Source of the DNA: Tipula vernalis
Lineage: Eukaryota; Arthropoda; Insecta; Diptera; Tipulidae
DNA length: 64,000 nucleotides
NCBI GenBank assembly: GCA_958295665.1
Contig: OY282559.1
Location: forward strand, 128,129,605-128,193,604
Reading direction: 5' to 3'
Below are positions 21,001 through 30,719 of this stretch, piece after piece (positions within the stretch are counted from its first letter, which is position 1; every line of letters begins with the position of its first letter). A model generated the notes under the pieces. It was not told where the DNA came from, ran no database searches, and saw nothing but the letters and a program-made list of their open reading frames with translations. Made by a program: the position numbers and the translations under genes.

Positions 21001-22677
21001 CTAGTGACCCACTCACTCTGGTGGAATGGGCCTTACTGGCTCAAAAAACCTAATAACACATGGCCGCAGAGAGTTTCTCACGATGCAACTATCCCGGACA
21101 AAAACGTTCTACAAGAACGCACCGCTCTCATTCACAAAATTACCATTGACACAGATCTATTATCAACGATGGCGAGCCGAACTTCATCATACACCAAGCT
21201 GATCAGGATTCTAGTGTATATTGGACGATTCATTACGTTTTGTCAGCCCCAACGTTCAAAAACCTCAACCACCGCAGTTCAACGAGGTGTAATCAAAGCT
21301 GTGGAATATAAATGGGCAGAGAAGCAACTATGCAAAATTGTGCAGCAACATCATCTCGCAGAGGAGATCCAACTCCTCAGATCAAACCATCCAATTACAA
21401 AAGGGCCTCTATCGTCACTATCGCCTTATTTAGATGATAATGGCCTGCTACGCGTTGGAGGACGTTTAAAAAATGCAGATTGTTCATATGATCAGAAACA
21501 CCCGATCATTCTCCCTAACCATCATGTTCTAAGTAGAATAATATTATCCTATCTACACCTGACATACCTCCATCCTGGTCCATCATTACTTTCCCATCTG
21601 TCTCGACAATCATTCTGGATTGTTACTGTACGAAAATTAGCACGGAAGGTCACTAACGATTGTATTATTTGCCGGAGGCTTAATTGTCATCCTACCAACC
21701 AGATCATGGGGAACTTACCAGTCGAGAGAGTAACTCCAACAAAACCATTCACGTACACTGGAGTTGACATGGCCGGACCAATAGAAATTGCTACAAAATC
21801 TGGCAGAGGAGCAAAATTCATTAAAGCGTATATCGTTGTATTTGTTTGCATGTCGATCAAGGCAGTCCATCTAGAGTTGGCCGGAAATTTGACAACTGAT
21901 GCCTTTTTAGCCGCACTCAAGCGATTCGTCAGCAGGAGGGGACTGCCCACTGTCATATCCTGCGACAATGGCAGCAATTTTATAGGCGCGAAGCGAAGAC
22001 TCAGTGAAATACAGCAACAACTGTATGCAAGCACTGCAGATGCGGCAGTGCTTAAATTCACCACAAAACGGGGAATTGAGTGGAAGTTCAATCCTCCAGC
22101 GTCTCCCTACTTTGGTGGTCTATGGGAGGCCGCAGTTCGTTCAGTTAAACATCACCTTACACGGGTGAATCGACAATCCAAACTAACATTCGAAGAATTC
22201 ACGACATTGCTGTGTCAGATCGAGGCGATTCTAAATTCTAGGCCTCTCACCCCGGTAACTGAAGATTGCGACAACGTTTTTGCAATTACGCCAGCTCACT
22301 TTTTGACTACCGCTCCACTCTTATCAGTTCCTGAGATTGACAACACGGAAATTTCTGACTACCGTTTAACAAGATGGGGAGAACTCCAGAAACGAGTGCA
22401 AATATTCTGGAAACGATACACGCTGGAATATCTTAATAATTTACAGCAGCGGAACAAGTGGAAAAAAGAGCACGATAACCTACAAACTGGCGATATTGTT
22501 TTAGTTAAAGACACAAATCTACCACCTCTGTCATGGCCACTTGCTCGAATCATTAAAGTGTACACCGGAGACGACGGGATAGTACGAGTAGTAAAAATTA
22601 AAACAGCAACATCAACCATGGACCGACCTGTAGTTAAACTAATTAAATTCATCGAAGTTAAGGAAAAAATTCCTTAA
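18088..22677 (+). CDS. BEL/Pao Gag(C-term)-Pol polyprotein, 1529 codons
   Basis: One open frame encodes, in order: the end of Gag; Cys/His zinc-binding motifs (about residues 131-198: CINC, CFNCLFKGHISSNC, CFICHRKHH); an aspartic protease with LLDSGSGASLI (about 257-268); a reverse transcriptase starting VRVVFDGS (about 541) with catalytic FYVDDLL (about 661-667); RNase H with HGFADASS (about 837), IPRLELCGALL and TDSEIVLHWL; and integrase with an H-H-C-C zinc finger ending CIICRRL (about 1195), and D, D, E at GVDMAGP (about 1228), CDNGSNF (about 1292) and LWEAA (about 1345). It ends VKLIKFIEVKEKIP. The product would copy element RNA in cytoplasmic particles and integrate the DNA. The ATG at 18088 is not the natural start: Gag continues upstream across a frameshift near 18035, so normal expression is doubtful. 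Confidence 0.93.
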   Translation: MITSLIKQFTSQSPVTTDCAISLRRICDTSDEIIRGLKALGERAEKRDPWLIYIILHKLDEVTRRQWAIKSIDTEYPTFKAFLSFIVKRCAALEVCEPVQQKRIPSKALARTYHAQATDAPSPTNGATQPCINCEDIHKLHECAQYNKLSLEQKREFVARARICFNCLFKGHISSNCPSRRRCFICHRKHHTSLHPPQEPNVNLTLEKNESTESKSQIEVETLAPTTHTAVIAKYSLLPTALVNVKDAFGNNHCCRVLLDSGSGASLITQSCINKLQLARHNCRIPITGIASNATTKGRTALTVTSRVDADFVIEVHVFILDKLTSKLPRLNTEVLNNWKELKSLQIADPLNQLCRDIDIILGANHFFKILRQGQITGSNGLIAQNSALGWIISGGETKGNQRVALQLEFNIDKTLRKFWELEELPAKAILTPEQKYCEELFITTHTRDASGWFVVRLPFAKDEKRLGSSLQQATSRFKSIESKLQRQADLRIAYKLFMDEYQTLNHMSEFQPENLDFIAEHCYLPHHPVIRPDSTTTKVRVVFDGSAATSSSISLNSKLLVGPTVQPELINILLRFRLHPIALTADVERMYRQIRVDPRDCDYQRIVWRDSPTTQLRHFRLLTVTYGTSAAPFLATRALQQLGFESKTEYPQASNAILHDFYVDDLLSGGVDVPSTLVLANNIIHILSTAGFPLHKFASNSQELVSSLAKTHQGTRASVVSLDGPSEHKILGLHWDTKADTFTFQINWLSESTTHTKRSLLSEASRLYDPLGWLSPAIIPVKSLFQQLWLLHLGWDDPLPRSTIHAWSSIRNDFKQLETIIIPRLIHITATSSELHGFADASSTAYAAVLYCRIVDECGNVHIRLIAAKTRVAPIKAISIPRLELCGALLLATLIKTVIESMKLQSVPVYSWTDSEIVLHWLSQHPSRWKVYISNRTTQIMERMPTTKWNHVASSDNPADVASRGCSSSDLVTHSLWWNGPYWLKKPNNTWPQRVSHDATIPDKNVLQERTALIHKITIDTDLLSTMASRTSSYTKLIRILVYIGRFITFCQPQRSKTSTTAVQRGVIKAVEYKWAEKQLCKIVQQHHLAEEIQLLRSNHPITKGPLSSLSPYLDDNGLLRVGGRLKNADCSYDQKHPIILPNHHVLSRIILSYLHLTYLHPGPSLLSHLSRQSFWIVTVRKLARKVTNDCIICRRLNCHPTNQIMGNLPVERVTPTKPFTYTGVDMAGPIEIATKSGRGAKFIKAYIVVFVCMSIKAVHLELAGNLTTDAFLAALKRFVSRRGLPTVISCDNGSNFIGAKRRLSEIQQQLYASTADAAVLKFTTKRGIEWKFNPPASPYFGGLWEAAVRSVKHHLTRVNRQSKLTFEEFTTLLCQIEAILNSRPLTPVTEDCDNVFAITPAHFLTTAPLLSVPEIDNTEISDYRLTRWGELQKRVQIFWKRYTLEYLNNLQQRNKWKKEHDNLQTGDIVLVKDTNLPPLSWPLARIIKVYTGDDGIVRVVKIKTATSTMDRPVVKLIKFIEVKEKIP

Positions 22678-22689
22678 CGGGGGCCGGAA
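22678..22689 (+). other. Presumed plus-strand primer (PPT-like) site
   Basis: Immediately after the stop codon the purine-rich cgggggccggaa precedes the LTR start tgttaccgcc. A purine-rich tract just upstream of the 3' LTR primes plus-strand synthesis in LTR elements; the two C residues make it imperfect. Confidence 0.6.
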
Positions 22690-23168
22690 TGTTACCGCCA
22701 CTCACACTGGTAACAACTGGAAGCCGCAACATTCCAACACACCTGAAAAACAATAACTATAAGTTATGTATGAAACTAAAAACTAAATTTAATGTACTTA
22801 TCTTGTAAGTCAAACATAAACAAAAACAATCCATCGACTACAGTACTCACAACTTAATTAAACGTCTAATATTATCGGTATCACAGTGCACCACGGTTGT
22901 ATATTGTCGGTATTACAGTGCACTACGTTAGTATTGTATAAAATAGTATTGCCCGATGACTGTTAGCTCATCTACTTAATAATTTTTCCGCTAGTCTTTT
23001 GTAATGATTAAATTAAATTCCCCCTCCTTTTTCTTTCACTTCTTTTTTGTGTATACAACCAGTCACATCTATCTCATCGAAACACAATAAATTATTATAC
23101 AATTATATACTATAACGAAATATAAATTCAAAAAAAAAAACACAAATTATATTAAAGTTTTATTTACA
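22690..23168 (+). repeat. 3' LTR of the BEL/Pao element
   Basis: Begins TGTTACCGCC right after the purine tract. It contains a TATA-like tataaaatag at about 22938 and a polyadenylation signal aataaa near 23085, and ends around ttttatttaca where LINE coding resumes. Internally, tatcggtatcacagtgca and tgtcggtattacagtgca form a direct repeat near 22875-22925. The right boundary is inferred because there is no 5' LTR for comparison. Confidence 0.7.
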
Positions 23169-25095
23169 ACTTTAACAAGCGTTGTTGATGCTTTAGTGGA
23201 TGAATTTTATTATGTTATATAGTATTTAAGGCTTTTGATAAATATGTGCCTAAAAGTTATAATCGAAAGAATAACCATCCACCGTGGTTTAATAATAACT
23301 TGATTAATTTAATAAATAGGAAGATAAAGCTCACAAGCTTGCTAAGTTAAATGGTAATAATATACTTTATATTAATTCATTCCGGCAGCTACGTCGAGAT
23401 TTCGATAATCAGAATCGGCTCGCTTCTATATCTGAAATCTTGAAGATAATTTGACGGTCGATCCTAAATTGTTTTGGATATTCGTTGATGTTTAACGGAA
23501 ATGTTCCGCCTAACCTCAGACGATGTCTCTGAATAATGCTACTGCTAACAATCTAAACGATATATGTGAACTATTTGCCGATTTTTGTTCCAAGCTGTCT
23601 AAAGAAACACCATGATGATGAGATTAGTACCCCCTTTACATCTCACTCAGGACAGTATCATCATAATCTAATAGGATGGCCATTTATTTCTGTGACTGAT
23701 ATAATCAGGTTGAACTTGATATTATACCCACAAGTATTCTTAAAGATCTCAGTAAGTCATTATCATTGTCTTTATCTTTGGTTTTCAATGCTTCTCTGAA
23801 GAATGGCGTTTTTCCTGCGAGATGGAAGAAGTCAATCATTATCCTAATATTCAAACATGGTAAACGTTATGACATCAAAAATTATCGAGGAATATCCATA
23901 CTATCATCCATACCTAAGTTATTTGAACTGATTATAACTAATTATCTGTATTTTAATGTCAAATCTTCGTTAGCAATTCAACAACTTGGGATCATCCGAC
24001 AACGTTCTACCACTACAAATCTGTTAAGCTTGACATCAAAAGGATTTGAAGCGTTTGAGTCTAGAAGTCAGCTAGGTCTCATTTTTACTGATTTTTCGAA
24101 GGCATTTGATACACCGCAGTTTGGCATTCTTCCTGGAAAATTAGACAGATTTCGAATATGTAAATTATTTTTGGATTGTATTGGCTCGTACCTGCGTGAA
24201 AGGAAGTGGCTAGAATAAATGATATTACATCTATAACCATTGAGGTTCATCCTGGCGTTCCTCAGGGTTCTCACTTTGGACCTGTGCTGTTTAACATATT
24301 CATCGATGAAATTACATCTTTGTTCGAATATTATGGCTGTAAACTTTTATGCGGATTACCTGATATCAAAAATCGTAACTACTTCGCAACAATGTATGGA
24401 CCATTACGAATAAATTATACTTAAACCTAGAAAAATGTAAGGTTATGAGTTTCTTCAGGAGAGGAAAGATGATTACTCATCCTAGTCACATCAGTTGAAT
24501 TCCTGGGATCATATTAACTTAATTGTAGCTAAGTCTAATAGTTTGCTGAGAGAACTGAAAGAGTTTATACTGTTTTCTTGTACGGTCTAAACTAAAGTAT
24601 GTATCGATTATTTCGGATCCGATATATAAGATGAATATCGATCGAATTGAACGAGTACAAAAACAATTAATTGTATGCTTGCCGCACAAAATGAAGTGGC
24701 CGTTTGATCCTAAACTTTCAATGTGGCAGAATAATAAGAATTTATCACCTTAAGCAGAGCGCTGTAAATTTGCGGCTTCTATGTTCATCGCTGATATTTT
24801 AAATGGTACAGTTGATTTCACTGAAGTTCTTGCCAATTTTGATATTCATGTGCCCTGTAAACTAGTTCAGGTCAAACATTTTATTTATTTACCGGACTTT
24901 TAAGTCCAATTACGCGTATAATGCCCCTATTCCAGCTATGTGTCGGTAATTTAATTCTAATTTTAATGAGTTCGATTTCAACCTATCCAAATGTTTATTT
25001 AAAAAGCAAATTAAATGTAAATTGTAGTTATTTGATGTCCATTTTATTGTCGAAAAAGGATTTTTCCTGCTGTTATAAATAAATAAATAAATATA
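23169..25095 (+). pseudogene. Jockey-like LINE ORF2, RT part and 3' end
   Basis: Frames in order give VVDALVDEFY and KAFDKYVPKSYNRKNNHPPW (linker between endonuclease and RT), then LKNGVFPARWKKSIIILIFK, NYRGISILSSIPKLFE, TDFSKAFD (RT motif A, 24087-24110), GVPQGSHFGPVLFNIFIDEI (motif B) and FYADYL (24346-24362), where family members have YADD. Loss of the second Asp plus many stops means no RT activity. LNLEKCKVMSFF follows. The element ends in a short repeated tail, taaataaataaataaata, near 25080-25095. This is the 3' half of the LINE split by the BEL insertion. Confidence 0.82.
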
Positions 25096-25109
25096 ACTCC
25101 ACTAATCAT

Positions 25110-25610
25110 ATCAAAATGATTTGCATGTTGGGATTGGCGCTACATTTATTTGAGTTAGTTGGAACTGCAAAGTAACTAGAGTTAGAATTACAAACAGCAA
25201 TGCCAAATCGAATGACATACCGATGGTTTCCGGAAAAGAAACATCCCGGTCATCCCAGGGCCAAATTCAATCCAGTTAGTATTAACTAACTTAAATAATT
25301 AAAGCGCGAATCTCAAAATGCAAATCATTTTGACATGATTAACAGAGTTACATAATGCAATACCAAATCGAATGGCATACCGATAGTTTCCGGAAACATA
25401 ACATCGCGGTCAGCCCTAGGCCAAATCGATTCCATTTGTGAGAAATGTTGGTACTATGCTATTTTAAATAATTATAGCAAATATTTCAACGTGCTAATCA
25501 TCTTTATATGATTTCTGGAGTTAGATAATGCAATCCCAAATCGAATGGTATACCGATGGCTTACGGAAAAGAACATTCCGGTCAAATCCTGGTATTATTC
25601 TAACCTTAAG
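25110..25610. repeat. Three-copy tandem repeat, 160-170 bp unit
   Basis: Cores caatgccaaatcgaatgaca, caataccaaatcgaatggca and caatcccaaatcgaatggta start near 25199, 25359 and 25529. Each is followed by taccgatggtttccggaaa-like sequence and a cggtca motif. Copies are diverged (10-20% by eye). The array lies directly after the LINE tail; no coding potential. Confidence 0.8.
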
Positions 25611-25720
25611 GCCCTTTTCTTTAAAATTAAGTATTTTCTTCTATAAATTCCCGTATAATATAGTATACTGTAATAAAATATGTTATAAAATAAAATGAAA
25701 ATTTTTTTCTGAGCTAGAGT
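25608..25720 (+). repeat. Dispersed repeat, mate of 7490-7605
   Basis: Contains ttctataaattcccgtataa, and aataaaatatgttataaaat, then tttctgagctagag. The same series occurs in reverse complement at 7490-7605. Confidence 0.75.
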
Positions 25721-26261
25721 AAATTATATCATATGAAATAATGTTGAGCTGGGATGCAGAATCTTTTTTTCGTTAATTCAATGCTTTGTTATAATTTCCA
25801 AAAAAAATGCTTAAATATGAAATTTCAATTCGATTGGATAAACCATCTGGGATGTAGAGAGGATACAAACAGACCGGCAGGCCGATAGCCCCGGTAGAAA
25901 GACACTACTTCGAAACCCAATTTTTCGGACTCAGGGGACCTCAAAACATATATTTCCTTGATTTCTATTCTTTATTTTATTAATGTAAAGGAAAGTAAAA
26001 ATAATGGTAGATCAACCTACTTTTCAAAAAAGGTGAACATGGGAGACATTTTAAAAATAATATTTCGGCAACCATTTTGAAAAGAAGGAATTGAAAGATG
26101 CTACCATTTTTATAATTATTTCATCCCATATAGCAATAGATACTAATCCAGAGGCATGCAAATTTTAAATATTTGACACTCTGAATTGAATATCGTGATT
26201 GTTCAACTGATTAAAGGTTGCTTGGTTTTTTTTAAGATTCTTTATTAAAATTTCTAAATTC
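25721..26261. other. Unassigned spacer
   Basis: No coding feature. A more GC-balanced patch at 25850-25945 (aaacagaccggcaggccgat) could be part of a small interspersed element but I cannot name it. Confidence 0.4.
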
Positions 26262-26640
26262 TTAATGTCGAATATCATGGATGATGATGGGCAAATTTAG
26301 CCGGTTAAATTTCCGTGTTAGATTGTAAGTTGGTAGGAATGCCTTATTCTGATAAGTAGTGAACGTTGTTTGATTATATAAAGTGATTAAATCTCCCTTG
26401 AGTTTGCAATGCACAGGTAGTTGAAGTATCGGACATCCTGATATTGTGATTGAGGTGATGATGCTATTGCATGTGCTGTCGAAAATGTTGTCTCTATTTG
26501 CTACAAATATCCAGCTGCTCAACGTATGAAGTTGTAACCAGACCATACTTGGTGGTATTGAAGTGAATCCTATTTCGCAGCGACCGCTCTTAGAATTATC
26601 ATTTTGTAACGGTTTATTTAGCTCAAACATGGAGTGAACG
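26262..26640 (-). pseudogene. Envelope-like gene, C-terminal ectodomain fragment
   Basis: The 122-codon minus frame has the Trp, paired Cys, I-SG-ILQL and C-LK spacing seen in fusion-type (F-like) envelope proteins of insect errantivirus and BEL/roo-type retroelements, in the part of the ectodomain after the fusion subunit. Such proteins sit in the membrane and mediate fusion in the few competent elements. No transmembrane segment follows in this frame. It lies downstream, on the same strand, of a BEL Gag-Pol relic, with other envelope-like blocks at about 27.86-27.96 and 28.45-28.58 kb and a mariner between them. Clearly a broken remnant. Confidence 0.6.
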
Positions 26641-26839
26641 CTTTAAATAATTTGACATGTTTGGAAGTCAAATTCTGTTGCGAAATAATATGCCTGCCGT
26701 TGTAATGATGCTAGAATTTAATTTGCAGAAGGTTTGTTGTAGATATATTGTTCATTATGAAACCGGATTTTTTTAGTAAAAAGTACACGTTCATCGAATG
26801 ATAATGGTTAAGAGTATTTTATTCAAAGTATTGCCAATT

Positions 26840-27720
26840 ATTAGTTATACATTTTCCCATCTATCTGGCAATGCATGGATGCCACGGCAAAAACACGTTC
26901 TTCTTTTGAGGCAAACCAGTTCGTAGGAAGTGAAATGCTCCTCAGCAAGCTCATGCCCTATCGATGCAAATAAGTGATAATCGGATGGGGCCAAGTCTGG
27001 AGAGTAAGCCGCATTAGAAAGTATTTTCCAATTAACTGCTTCAACCGTTTTCTTGACCGGTTTTGCTTTGTGTGATGGTGCATTATCATGACGCAAAATC
27101 ACTTTGTATTGCCTTTTATCATATTGAGTTTTTCAAGCAAAGCTCGATTCAAATTGATTATTTCCGGCTGGTAGTGTTTAGTATTTATATTGTCACCAGG
27201 TTTTTTTTAGCAGCTCAAAATAAATCACACTCTTCTGATCCCACCAAATACAAAGCATTGTCTTCCGTCCGAAGCGATTTCGCCTTGCAGTCGATGTCGA
27301 CTGTTGTCCTGGATCAACGCAACCAACATTTCGCAAGTGGTTTCTCGATTTTCTTGTTGTATTTAATTCAGTTTATGCGAAACTCATTTTCCCAGCTTTT
27401 GCATCTTTCTCATGGCTTTTAAACATATGGAGACGCCTTTTCGTAACACATTCAATTGATCCGTGACTTGTGTTTGAGCTTGAGCTTCATCCTCATCCAA
27501 CAACTGTCTTCAAAATTTTTTGGTGGTCTGCAACGTTCTTCGTTTCTAACGCCAAAATCGCCACTTTTGAATTTATTAAACCACTCATAGCATTGTAATT
27601 TACCAAGAGTATGCTCACCGTAAGCTTCGACAAGCATTCGATGTGATTCGGCAGCAGTTTTCTTCAAACAAGAAAGGTACAAATCTCGACATTTTTAGCG
27701 TTATTGTATGAAACTTGTAT
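26840..27720 (-). pseudogene. mariner transposase, degenerate copy
   Basis: The N-terminal half on the minus strand reads KKTAAESHRMLVEAYGEH then CYEWFNKFKSGDFGVRNEER (the helix-turn-helix region of mariner transposase). The C-terminal half reads RHDNAPSHKAKPV and AYSPDLAPSDYHLFASIGHE, ending GIHALPDRWENV. The HDNAPSH and SPDLAPSDYHLF blocks supply the last two Asp residues of the DDD triad, about 34 residues apart as expected. The intervening part (27110-27450) is readable only with stops and frameshifts, so it is dead. It is inserted in the envelope-like gene of a BEL relic. The terminal inverted repeats were not resolved, so the ends given are those of the coding remnant. Confidence 0.87.
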
Positions 27721-28580
27721 TGTTATGAATTGGATGCTGCTAACAGATGTCAAAAGAAGACAATGGCGCCGATGATGCGGTTTGTCGAAAGGTATATTGA
27801 CAGGTGGCGCCATTTATTGGTAAATTCCGGTTTTATATATACACATCTGGTATTTATCGGCGGCTCTTTGATTGAGTATTCCAAACAGCTCGTTTGCGAT
27901 ATTTCCAATATTATTGAATGGATGCCTCTTTTGTCTCATCGTTATTTTGCTGGTGGTCAATATTTGATTCCTATCTTCTATTTCACTTATGGCTTACTTG
28001 GTTGGATATTATGAAACAGACCGTTGTTTTTCAGGAACGTCGAGTTTTGTTTACACTTAACTTGGGGAAGGCCCTAAAATTTATCGATGAGTGCAGTACG
28101 ATAATCAGCCAAATATTGCCGGATTGACCACCATTGTGACTTAGGCGCTGTAATTGACCGAGCAATAGCTATAAAAACCAACGAATAGCCGATTGAGATG
28201 TCAATTCTATGTAAACTCTAAGTCGAGTCTGAGTTAATCCTGAAGTATAAATTGCGATAGCCATCTTTAATAGTCAATTCTTGATCAGTCAATAATTAAG
28301 TATAACTTATGTCATTCGATTATTAAGTGGATAAGATAACAAGAGTTCGAGTCATTATTTTTGCCTAAAAATTAATTGTATTTAAAAAAAAACCAACTCT
28401 TAAATCAAAATTGTAAATTAAATATGAATAAAGTAAAAATGTATATTGTCATAGAAAATGGCATCTAACTAATTCCACCAGTAATACACAACATCATAAT
28501 ACATGATTAGATTCCATTTGTTTCTTAGTATATTGGCCCTTCCCGTTTCGTCAAAAAAGATCCCTGGTTGTAACTGAAAA
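27720..28580 (-). pseudogene. Envelope-like gene, N-terminal and fusion-region fragments
   Basis: On the minus strand, 28580-28450 carries a short block (aromatic and Asn-rich, ending in Tyr-Tyr-Asp) of the kind that opens mature insect retroelement envelope proteins. About 27960-27860 carries a basic stretch followed by a Gly/Ile/Asn-rich segment that resembles the region after the cleavage site. Different frames and stops separate them. Between them, 28130-28440 contains ctataaaaaccaacg and could be a later insertion or solo LTR. Orientation and order match the fragment at 26262-26640, giving one envelope gene interrupted by mariner. Confidence 0.5.
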
Positions 28581-28899
28581 TGAGTGACGTTAATCGCTGC
28601 AGTTATGCTGAGGGAAAGAAACAAATGATCAGTGAAGTAATTTTGGTCGTTTGATGTTGGTAAGATTTATTCAGCTTTTTGCGTAATTCTCCAACTTTCT
28701 GGGTTACAACTGGATTGACCGTTCCGCTTATCCAATTGCCAGTTGATATTTTTGCATTTCTGTATTCTGTTGGACTACTACTTTTAGAATTTTAACGTTT
28801 TCCTAAAATTATTCTTGGAGGTGTAATCGTGTTAAGATTAATTTATAATGTTGGGGATGGTTTTAATTTTATTATGGTTGGTCTAACAAATGTTGGTGT

Positions 28900-29480
28900 C
28901 CTTGTTTGTGTACTATTTGCTTCCATATGAATTGGTAAAGGAGATAATTTGAGTATTGGTCTCTTAAAGAGAGCTCCGCCCGGTCTTCGAATTGTGGCTA
29001 CGCGTGGTAATCGTTCATCTTGAATTAGTACTACCTGGCTTTGTTGTAGGTTTCTTTGTGTATCTTTCCATTTTTCTCGTTATAGTAGTGTAGTAGATCA
29101 ATTTTTCTACTAATTTCCATGTTGTTAGACTGTATAACATGGTAGACCACATTTTCTGTTTCCTTGGGTTGCTGCTGATGAGCAATTACAGTATCTCCTA
29201 CCAAAAAACAACCTGGTGTTAATACTGCTAAATCTGTTGGATCATTTGTGATTGGGCTTAACGGCCGGGAATTTAGACATGCTTTGATTTGTACAACGAC
29301 AGTTGATAATTCTTCAAATATATGAGTTCCTCCAACTATCTTTTTTAACTGATTTTTTGCCGGTTTGAAAGTTGGCTGCTGCTGGTGGGCATATGTGAAC
29401 GTTATTGTTTTCAGTATCTAGTTAATTGAGGAAAACTTTTGCAGGAGATGTTGAATGACGGGTGAGTCACAATTAATGGT
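28900..29480 (-). pseudogene. BEL/Pao integrase C-terminal region, decayed
   Basis: The minus strand reads QIKACLNSRPLSPITNDP, then a segment with TPGCFLVGD, and QVVLIQDERLPRVATIRRPG. These are the integrase end motifs of BEL/Pao (IEAILNSRPL, TPAHFL and the VLVKD...LPPLSWPLARI region, compare 22.2-22.56 kb). Upstream RNase H begins abruptly, so most of the RNase H and the integrase catalytic core are deleted. Confidence 0.8.
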
Positions 29481-30110
29481 TAATGTTTTAATTGAATGCT
29501 ATTTTCATCGATATAGTTACATAATAAACTACGGCAGCATAAGCTTTCTCTGAAGCATCACAAAATCCATGAATTCGTGAACCCCCGCCTATTTTTAGAA
29601 TGTCTTCTAAACTATCACCGCCTTAATGAGGTCGTCAGCATAAAAATCTTCGGCTAATAATTGTATTAAGGTTCTTATGGCTAGGTATGGCACCGAAGCC
29701 ATGCCAAATGTCACTGTTGTTAGTTAATGTTCGTTGATTGGCTCTGTTTTTGAATCAAGCCATAGGATTTTTTTGGTAATATTGATCTTCATCATGTATT
29801 TTAATTTGCCGGTATATTTGTTCAATGTCGGCTGTCATTACATAGTTATAGCTCCTAAATCGCATTAGAATTGACATTAGATGATCTTGAAAAGTAGGAC
29901 CCATGAGTTGATTGTATTTAAGATTTATTCCATTTGATGTTTTGGCGGACGCGTCGAACACAATTCTTAGTTTTGTTGTTACACTTTCTTCCTTGATAAC
30001 TGCATGGTGAGGGATGTAGTAGTCTTGTAGGCAAATTTCCATTGGTTTTATGTCGTATTGCTGTTTTATGTTATTATAGTGGTTTTCTAAGAAATATTTT
30101 TTATATGTTC
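29481..30110 (-). pseudogene. BEL/Pao RT and start of RNase H, internally deleted
   Basis: The 95-codon frame at 29755-30042 holds YYIPHHAVIKEESVTTKLRI, VFDASAKTSNGINLKYNQLM and VMTADIEQIYRQIKI, the N-terminal RT fingers and palm of a BEL/Pao Pol. After a frame change, MASVPYLAIRTLIQLLAEDF runs into YADDLI, skipping some residues, and IHGFCDASEKAYAAVVYY starts the RNase H. Here YADD appears where the intact element has YVDD. Stops and deletions show it is inactive. Confidence 0.85.
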
Positions 30111-30183
30111 ATTCGACGCAAATTCTTTCATGAAGTTCCATGATTTGCATCATCATCCTGTCTATATTTCTTTCATTTTAAGT

Positions 30184-30629
30184 TTAAAGCTGCTCTTGAT
30201 CTGTTAATGACCATAATTTCTTCAGCTGATCGTATCTTTTGATATATGCCCTATATTTGGATATTCTGTTATTTAAGTACTTGTTGATAGTTGCTCGTTG
30301 ATGAGGATGTGGAAGGGCTGATGTTGATTTTCTCAGTCCTTGTAATATTAATGTTTGGAATGGGTATATGTAATTTTCCTTGGAGTGTTGGTGCTGTTGG
30401 TACATTAGTTATATGATTTTGAATATCCTACATGACTAACCGTGTAAAGATTCGATTTCTGGAGAGTAGAATAGTTCCCATACAGACCTTGTAATTCAAT
30501 AATTGTTGAATGAAGATATTTGATTGTTTTGCGATCCATTCCCACTTTCTTGTAGTTGGTGAAGAGGCGTAATATTTTCTCAGCTACATTCTGTTGTTCA
30601 TGCAACAGATTATCCATTATATTCATCAA
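30184..30629 (-). pseudogene. BEL/Pao Gag N-terminal fragment and remnant
   Basis: Frame 30405-30629 contains LRLFTNYKKVGMDRKTIKYL and LQGLYGNYSTLQKS, the pattern of the BEL/Pao Gag N-terminus (a basic F-KKIG..R.T...L..LQ.LW..F helix). The next frame (30184-30405) with RATINKYLNNRISKYRAYIK and YDQLKKLWSLTDQEQL is compatible with the Pol region before RT, implying that the rest of Gag and the protease are deleted between them. It belongs with the RT, integrase and envelope fragments downstream on the same strand. Confidence 0.7.
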
Positions 30630-30719
30630 TGAATTTACCCGGCTTGATAAATTATATTTTGCTAGTCGCCGACTGTTGCTTGGCTCGAAGGACCAATATT
30701 TCTTTAGGGAATAGTGCGC

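Larger units (their letters stand above)
17498..23168 (+). mobile_element. 5'-truncated BEL/Pao LTR retrotransposon
   Basis: A near-complete internal region (Gag, protease, RT, RNase H, integrase) plus 3' LTR, inserted in the ORF2 of a Jockey-like LINE: endonuclease sequence lies to the left and the pre-RT linker plus RT to the right, same strand. No copy of the LTR start tgttaccgccactcac is found upstream of Gag, so the 5' LTR and leader are lost. The coding region has only one visible frameshift, making this the youngest-looking coding unit in the window. The right edge is set where LINE coding resumes (actttaacaagcgttg). Confidence 0.85.

Noticed and set aside
18036..22652. Several minus-strand open frames of 60-134 codons
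   Set aside because: They lie opposite the well-supported BEL polyprotein and are shadows of its codon usage.
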